64,000 nt of DNA from assembly GCF_019090095.1 (NCBI RefSeq), contig NZ_JAGQFP010000002.1, forward strand, positions 992,001 through 1,056,000, in the 5' to 3' direction. Under the pieces are notes generated by a model. That model was not told the DNA's origin. It worked only from the letters and a program-made list of their open reading frames with translations, and searched no databases. Origin of the DNA: Stutzerimonas stutzeri (GTDB taxonomy: Bacteria > Pseudomonadota > Gammaproteobacteria > Pseudomonadales > Pseudomonadaceae). Shown in pieces: positions 63,777 through 64,000 of the stretch; within the stretch, counting starts at the first letter, position 1, and every line of letters starts with the position of its first letter. Position numbers and translations under genes: made by a program.

Positions 63777-64000
63777 TCAGGCCCGCTTGGCGTGGTACAG
63801 GCTGACCCGGCGAAACTCCGCGGGCTCGGCCAGATCCGGCCAGGTGCAGGCATCGAGCACAGCCAGCCGTTCATAGGCCGGGTGCTGGAAATCGCGCACC
63901 CGGGAATCGGCCACCAGCACCTCCTTGCCACGGCTGAGAAACTGGTCGAGCAGCGGCAGATTGGCGCGATCATAGAGCACGTCGGCGACGATAATCAGGT
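63777..64000 (-). CDS. Class I SAM-dependent methyltransferase (C-terminal part)
   Basis: The last ~74 residues of a protein extending beyond the window. LIIVADVLYDRANLPLLDQF and VADSRVRDFQHP resemble the end of small class I (ETFB-lysine-like) methyltransferases. The SAM-binding motif is outside the window. Confidence 0.75.
   Translation of the reverse strand, partial: LIIVADVLYDRANLPLLDQFLSRGKEVLVADSRVRDFQHPAYERLAVLDACTWPDLAEPAEFRRVSLYHAKRA

Overview
The window looks like a Pseudomonas-type gammaproteobacterial chromosome, most likely Stutzerimonas stutzeri or a relative. The right end is high-GC and carries typical pseudomonad housekeeping genes (rhlE, azlCD, tesB, ybbN/cnoX, yedEF, thpR). 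The left three quarters are lower in GC and form an acquired metal-resistance and mobile-element island. No rRNA, tRNA or CRISPR array was recognised.

Region 1 (1-18 kb), metal sensing and efflux: the end of a heavy-metal response regulator with its sensor kinase; a CadR/PbrR-type MerR regulator divergent from a CDF transporter with an HMA domain, separated by a classic MerR promoter; a HAD hydrolase; a Cu(I) P1B-ATPase; a complete CusCBA-type RND efflux operon ending in a CusF-like chaperone; a run of small periplasmic or membrane proteins; a second CopS/CusS-like kinase; and an unusual ATP-grasp-like protein.

Region 2 (18-32 kb), periplasmic copper handling and stress: an orphan FlgB, PtrA-like small proteins, a lipoprotein SDR, a GH15 glycosidase, a second SDR, a VKOR/SPW membrane protein, a cytosolic Cys-rich copper store (Csp), the copA-small protein-copB-cytochrome c operon, and a lone copR. 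Eight palindromes of the form TTACA-N4-TGTAA lie upstream of eight of these genes and probably define a CopR regulon. It would cover cytosolic export (P-ATPase), periplasmic oxidation (CopA), storage (Csp), small periplasmic proteins and at least one stress gene.

Region 3 (32-37 kb), degraded accessory DNA: a truncated TcmP-like gene, an umuD/umuC deletion remnant, small unknown genes, an Xre/MbcA-type orphan antitoxin, a repeat array that may be a solo end of an IS21-like element, an HTH regulator and an orphan AbiEi-like antitoxin.

Region 4 (37-49.5 kb), the mobile core: a four-gene operon of three large tyrosine recombinases plus a coiled-coil protein, organised like the ginABCD operon of GInt islands. 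It abuts an N-terminally truncated native hrpB. The island itself carries a complete lower-GC hrpB, a second degenerate hrpB fragment of a third lineage and the C-terminal stub of another recombinase. This suggests repeated insertions into hrpB, with the intact island-borne copy replacing the broken gene.

Region 5 (49.5-64 kb), ordinary core genome: a periplasmic binding protein, SDR, VOC, YciC-like and NYN proteins, RhlE helicase, AzlCD exporter, an HI0933-type flavoprotein, a deacetylase-like protein, GNAT, TesB, HAD, CnoX, YedE/YedF, ThpR and a partial methyltransferase. It also holds a heptanucleotide VNTR and a cluster of intergenic palindromic repeats.
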